From Planctomycetaceae bacterium (GTDB lineage: Bacteria > Planctomycetota > Planctomycetia > Planctomycetales > Planctomycetaceae), in contig PBSL01000068.1 in NCBI GenBank assembly GCA_002726205.1, positions 84,707 through 148,706 of the forward strand: a stretch of DNA of 64,000 nt. The letters are read 5' to 3'. Shown piece after piece: positions 59,347 through 64,000 of the stretch. Under the pieces are notes generated by a model. The model had not been told where the DNA came from, made no database searches, and was given only the letters and a program-made list of their open reading frames with translations. A program made the position numbers and the translations under genes. The stretch's first letter is position 1. Every line of letters begins with the position of its first letter.

Positions 59347-60216
59347 ATGGCCAAGGCACGAGCGATCGTCAAACGCCTCAAGGCGGTCAGGAACGTCCGC
59401 AAGATCACGCGGACGATGGAACTGATCGCCACGGCGCGGTTCAAGAAGGCGATGGACCGGGCAACCGAGGCGGCGGCGTACACGCAGAAGATCTCCGAGA
59501 TCGTCAGTGATCTTTCCAACGCCGCGTTGACGTTCAGTCACCCGTTGCTCGAGGGCCGCGAGACGCAGCAGAACTGTGCCCTGCTGATCCTGACCTCGAA
59601 TCGGGGTCTTTGTGGCGGGTACAACGGGGGCGTGCTGAGGCTGGCGAACCGGCGGATGCAGGAGTTCCGTGACGAGGGGCGGACGCTCTCGCTTGAAGTC
59701 TCGGGTAAACGCGGGCTGGCCTTCCTGAGATTCCAGAGAGAGTCGATCGACCAGGCGTACACGCATTTCGAGGAGAAGCCGACCTTCGACGAGGTCGACG
59801 AGTTGGCGAGCCGGTACGTGTCGGCCTACATCGCCGGGACACTCGATCGTCTCGACGTGGCCTACGTCCGTTTCGAGTCCTCATCAAGACAGACCGCCAC
59901 GATCGAGACCCTGTTGCCGATTGGGCAGCTGCAGGAGTCTGCCGCCGAGGGGCTTTCGGTTGATTACGAGTTTCTGCCGTCGGCCGGCGAGATTCTCGAG
60001 GAGATCGTGCCGGCATCGTTCAAGGCCAGGCTCTTCAAATGCTTCCTCGATGCTGCTGTCAGCGAGCAGATTTCCCGGATGGTCGCCATGAAGGGGGCGA
60101 CCGAGAACGCCGGTGAGATGATTGATTCCCTTTCGATGCAGTACAACCGGGCACGGCAGACACAGATCACTTCCGAGCTCAGCGAGATCATTGGCGGAGC
60201 GGCAGCACTCGAGTAA
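59347..60216 (+). CDS. atpG: F-type ATP synthase subunit gamma
   Basis: 289-aa central rotor shaft. N-terminal 'RLKAVRNVRKITRTMELIATARFKKA' coiled-coil, 'LILTSNRGLCGGYN' Rossmann-like part and C-terminal 'ISRMVAMKGATENAGEMIDSLSMQYNRARQTQITSELSEIIGGA' helix are canonical. Confidence 0.96.
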   Translation: MAKARAIVKRLKAVRNVRKITRTMELIATARFKKAMDRATEAAAYTQKISEIVSDLSNAALTFSHPLLEGRETQQNCALLILTSNRGLCGGYNGGVLRLANRRMQEFRDEGRTLSLEVSGKRGLAFLRFQRESIDQAYTHFEEKPTFDEVDELASRYVSAYIAGTLDRLDVAYVRFESSSRQTATIETLLPIGQLQESAAEGLSVDYEFLPSAGEILEEIVPASFKARLFKCFLDAAVSEQISRMVAMKGATENAGEMIDSLSMQYNRARQTQITSELSEIIGGAAALE

Positions 60217-60229
60217 TTCCTCCTCGTAA

Positions 60230-61720
<1,491 letters not shown>

Positions 61721-61724
61721 TACC

Positions 61725-62123
61725 GTGGCTGACACGTCACTTCAAGTTGTCCTGGTGACCCCCGAAACGACCCTCGCCGACAAGCCGGTGCGGTCGCTGC
61801 AGTTCCCGCTCTACGACGGACAGATCGGTGTGCTGCCGGGTCGAGCGCCGGTCGTGGGACGCCTGGGTTTCGGTGTGCTGACGATCGCGACCGACGCGGG
61901 AGAGACCGAGAAATATTTCGTCGAGGGCGGTTTCGTCCAGGTCAAGGCGGGAACGGTGACCCTGCTGACCGACCGCGCACTGGCCATCGATGCCATCGAC
62001 CGGCAGGCTGCCGAGGAACTGCTCACCGAAGCCTCGACGCGCGTTCCGGTGACCGCGGCCGAACTGGCCGCCAAGGAACGCGACCAGGAATGCGCCCGGC
62101 GAATGCTGGCGGCCAGTCGCTGA
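61725..62123 (+). CDS. atpC: F-type ATP synthase subunit epsilon
   Basis: 132-aa epsilon subunit. GTG start 4 nt after the atpD stop, with GGAGGAGG upstream inside atpD. Beta-sandwich 'LQVVLVTPETTLADKPVRSLQFPLYDGQIGVLPGRAPVVGRLGFGVLTI' and a C-terminal helix 'AAELAAKERDQECARRMLAAS'. It completes the operon in the order Z-I-B-E-F-H-A-G-D-C. Confidence 0.94.
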   Translation: MADTSLQVVLVTPETTLADKPVRSLQFPLYDGQIGVLPGRAPVVGRLGFGVLTIATDAGETEKYFVEGGFVQVKAGTVTLLTDRALAIDAIDRQAAEELLTEASTRVPVTAAELAAKERDQECARRMLAASR

Positions 62124-62207
62124 GGTCTCGCAAGCCGGCTTGGATGACCGGATCGACGAATCCGTTGATTCGAGTGCGACTGACAGAGAAACGAGCTGAC
62201 GTTGGTA

Positions 62208-62235
62208 TTGCTGGGTGATTTTGCACGCGTACAAT
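62208..62235 (+). promoter_or_regulatory. Possible promoter of the giant adhesin
   Basis: TTGCTG (62208-62213) and TACAAT (62230-62235, 5 of 6) are 16 nt apart. Transcription would start near 62242. Confidence 0.4.
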
Positions 62236-62261
62236 ACGCAGTCGGTTACGTTCTGGAAGAT

Positions 62262-62275
62262 CCTCTATCAAGAGG
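62262..62275 (+). promoter_or_regulatory. Hairpin masking the adhesin ribosome-binding site
   Basis: CCTCT (62262-62266) pairs with AGAGG (62271-62275) across an ATCA loop. AGAGG is the likely Shine-Dalgarno sequence, 8 nt before the ATG at 62284, so the hairpin would hide it. Confidence 0.4.
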
Positions 62276-62283
62276 CTTAAGAC

Positions 62284-64000
62284 ATGCTGCTGAACCCCTG
62301 GCTGCAGACACTTTCGAGAGCAATGCGACGTCCGAAATGCATCGCAAAGAAACGGAAGAAAGTCGCCTCCATTTCAGCCGTGGCAGCTGAACTTCTCGAG
62401 GATCGAACGCTTCTCTCGACTGCCACCCCGACCACTCCGGATCTACTTGCCCCCCACGATAGTGGTTCGTCCTATTCGGACAATATTACTAAAGTCAACG
62501 CGCCTGCAATCATCGGGAATGCTGAAGCAGGGAGCACCGTTGAGATATTTGACTCCGGGGTGCCCCTGGGCACCACCACGACCAATGTCCTGGGGATTTA
62601 TGTCTACATCCCGTCTCCCAGTCTCAGTGACGGGACCTACCAGTTAACCGCAACGGCTAACAACGGCACCGGTGCCAGTGATCCGTCGTCGGCGCTGTCG
62701 ATGACGATCGACACATCCGCCCCGGCCGCCCCGGCCGCCCTGGACCTGGACGTCGGCAGCGACAGCGGGAGTTCGTCGACTGACGACAACACCAGCGACA
62801 CCACCCCGACGATCAGCGGGACGGCCGAAATCGGCAGCACGGTGGCATTGACCTCGGATATCGATGGTTCGATTGGTTCGCCGCTGACCGATGGAGCAGG
62901 GGACTGGTCGATCATTTCCACTGCACTGACCGACGGGGCACACAGCCTGACGGCCACGGCAACCGACGTGGCGGGCAATACCAGCGTGGCGTCATCGGCG
63001 TTGGCAGTGACGATCGACACCTCGGCCCCGGCGGCCCCGGCAGCCCTGGACCTGGACGCCGGCAGCGACAACGGGAGCTCGTCAACCGACGACCTGACCA
63101 ACGACACCACGCCGACGATCACGGGGACGGCCGAAGCGGGCAGCACGGTGGCGTTGACGTCGGACATCGCCGGTCCAGTTGGTTCGGCGCTGACCGATGG
63201 ATCAGGGGACTGGTCGATCGATTCCATCGCACTGGCCGACGGGGCGCACAGCCTGACGGCCACGGCGACCGATGCGGCGGGTAATACCAGTGGGGCATCG
63301 TCGGCACTGTCGGTGACGATCGAGACGATGGCTCCAACGGTGGCCGTCGACACATTGACGACCAACGACACGACCCCGGCGTTGAGCGGTACGGTTGATG
63401 ACAATGCGGCAGGGATCTCGGTGACGGTTGATGGTCAGACCAACGCGGCGACCAACAATGGTGACGGGACCTGGACGCTTGCCGACGGCACGCTGACCGC
63501 GTTGGCCGAGGGAACATATGATGTTTCGGTGACAGCGACGGATGTTGCCGGAAACGCGGCTACGGACGCCAGCAGCAACGAACTGCTCATCGACACGACG
63601 CTTCCGGTGGTGACGGTCGACGTGTTGACGACTAACGACACGACTCCCGCGTTGAGCGGTACGGTCGATGACAATGCGGCAGGGATCTCGGTGACGGTTG
63701 ATGGTCAGACCAAGCCGGCGACCAACAACGGTGACGGGACGTGGACGCTTGCCGACGGCGAGCTGACCGCGTTGGCCGAGGGGACATTTGATGTTTCGGT
63801 GACGGCGACGGATGTGGCGGGGAACGCCGGTACGGATGCCAGCGCCAACGAACTGGTCATCGACACGACGGCCCCGGTGGTGACGGTTGACGCGTTGACG
63901 ACCAACGATACGACCCCCGCGTTGAGCGGCACGGTTGATGACAATGCGGCGGTGATCTCGGTGACGGTTGATGGTCAGACCAACGCGGCGACCAACAACG
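62284..64000 (+). CDS. Giant repeat-containing surface protein (Ig-like adhesin), 5' part
   Basis: Open from the ATG at 62284 to the window end (572 codons visible, no stop), so the gene continues outside. The N-terminus has a basic stretch ('AKKRKKV') and, at residues 38-45, LEDRTLLS, the planctomycete LEPR-xLL type signal motif. After residue 50 the protein is made of beta-sandwich Ig-like modules of the 'TSPAPAAP/GTAEAGSTVAL.../HSLTATATDAAGNTS' type (about 102 aa each) and then 90-aa 'NDTTPALSGTVDD' modules. Such proteins are secreted to the cell surface and mediate adhesion or matrix formation. Confidence 0.9.
   Translation, partial: MLLNPWLQTLSRAMRRPKCIAKKRKKVASISAVAAELLEDRTLLSTATPTTPDLLAPHDSGSSYSDNITKVNAPAIIGNAEAGSTVEIFDSGVPLGTTTTNVLGIYVYIPSPSLSDGTYQLTATANNGTGASDPSSALSMTIDTSAPAAPAALDLDVGSDSGSSSTDDNTSDTTPTISGTAEIGSTVALTSDIDGSIGSPLTDGAGDWSIISTALTDGAHSLTATATDVAGNTSVASSALAVTIDTSAPAAPAALDLDAGSDNGSSSTDDLTNDTTPTITGTAEAGSTVALTSDIAGPVGSALTDGSGDWSIDSIALADGAHSLTATATDAAGNTSGASSALSVTIETMAPTVAVDTLTTNDTTPALSGTVDDNAAGISVTVDGQTNAATNNGDGTWTLADGTLTALAEGTYDVSVTATDVAGNAATDASSNELLIDTTLPVVTVDVLTTNDTTPALSGTVDDNAAGISVTVDGQTKPATNNGDGTWTLADGELTALAEGTFDVSVTATDVAGNAGTDASANELVIDTTAPVVTVDALTTNDTTPALSGTVDDNAAVISVTVDGQTNAATNN
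62689..63300 (+). repeat. Two tandem 306-bp repeats in the adhesin
   Basis: Units 62689-62994 and 62995-63300 each encode 102 residues starting at the Ser-Ala before 'VTIDTSAPAAP', differing at few positions. Period fixed by the recurring TCGGCG...GTGACGATCGA segment at 62689, 62995 and 63301. Confidence 0.92.
63340..64000 (+). repeat. Tandem 270-bp repeats in the adhesin (at least 2.4 copies)
   Basis: Units begin at 63340, 63610 and 63880, each encoding 90 residues with 'TLTTNDTTPALSGTVDDNAA'. Nucleotide identity between neighbouring units is very high. The third copy runs off the window. Confidence 0.92.

Noticed and set aside
62637..63944. Several long minus-strand open frames rich in Val, Ser and Ala
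   Set aside because: They are shadows of the repeated plus-strand adhesin; they repeat with the same period and lack start signals.

Overview
The window looks like a chromosomal stretch of a Planctomycetota bacterium (GC-rich, roughly 60% by eye). Four things point there: a giant surface protein that opens with a planctomycete LEPR/LEDR-xLLS type motif; DUF4159/terpene-cyclase-like, ThuA, NPCBM, DUF1015 and DUF3299 proteins typical of that phylum; genes for tetrahydromethanopterin (H4MPT)/methanofuran-linked C1 chemistry, known outside archaea mainly in methylotrophic proteobacteria and planctomycetes; and many short 1-4 nt gene overlaps. I saw no rRNA, tRNA, CRISPR array, transposase or phage gene. 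The window cuts genes at both ends: an NPCBM-type protein on the left and a repeat-rich adhesin on the right.

Layout. 1-4953: NPCBM fragment, DUF4159 protein, then MoxR ATPase and DUF58 protein. 5243-9666: ABC exporter ATPase, large permease and a conserved unknown protein, probably one operon. 9749-14775: membrane pyrophosphatase (hppA), rsfS, argS. 14810-19956 (minus): PIN/TRAM membrane protein, HIT protein, zinc-ribbon membrane protein, Tat-exported Gfo/Idh/MocA oxidoreductase, family 5 uracil-DNA glycosylase. 20212-25083: acidic-tailed membrane protein, ABC permease with purM, ArsC-like phosphatase/reductase, pdxJ, two small envelope proteins. 25127-28186: degenerate oxidoreductase-fold protein, then the H4MPT-linked hydantoinase/oxoprolinase-like and ATP-grasp genes. 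28213-33435: trkA, trpF, DUF1015, orphan response regulator, lipoprotein, PIG-L deacetylase. 33435-39068: MoaD-like protein, tungsten-type aldehyde ferredoxin oxidoreductase, fwdD, fwdB, fwdA. 39174-46750: alanine/acid-rich membrane protein, ThuA protein, then a minus-strand run (ABC ATPase, FtsX-type permease, two DUF3299 proteins, CxxC lipoprotein-like exported protein, M24 peptidase). 46844-52656: recJ, ilvN, ilvC, radical SAM, rarA. 52657-53924: structured intergenic island and a DUF4912 protein. 54348-62123: complete F-type ATP synthase operon. 62284-end: giant adhesin.

The most notable part is 33435-39068. FwdB keeps its 4Fe-4S cysteines and the metal-binding Cys, FwdD (the pterin-binding subunit) is present, and a MoaD-like protein and an AOR lie immediately upstream. 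That argues for a redox-active Mo/W formylmethanofuran dehydrogenase rather than the cofactor-free hydrolytic Fhc complex of Methylobacterium. Other points: hppA looks K+-dependent and possibly Na+-pumping while the ATP synthase c-ring looks H+-specific; an intrinsic terminator lies between ilvN and its upstream region; a densely structured 150-nt island sits between the DUF4912 gene and rarA; and several promoters share TTGACA plus TAxACT-like boxes.
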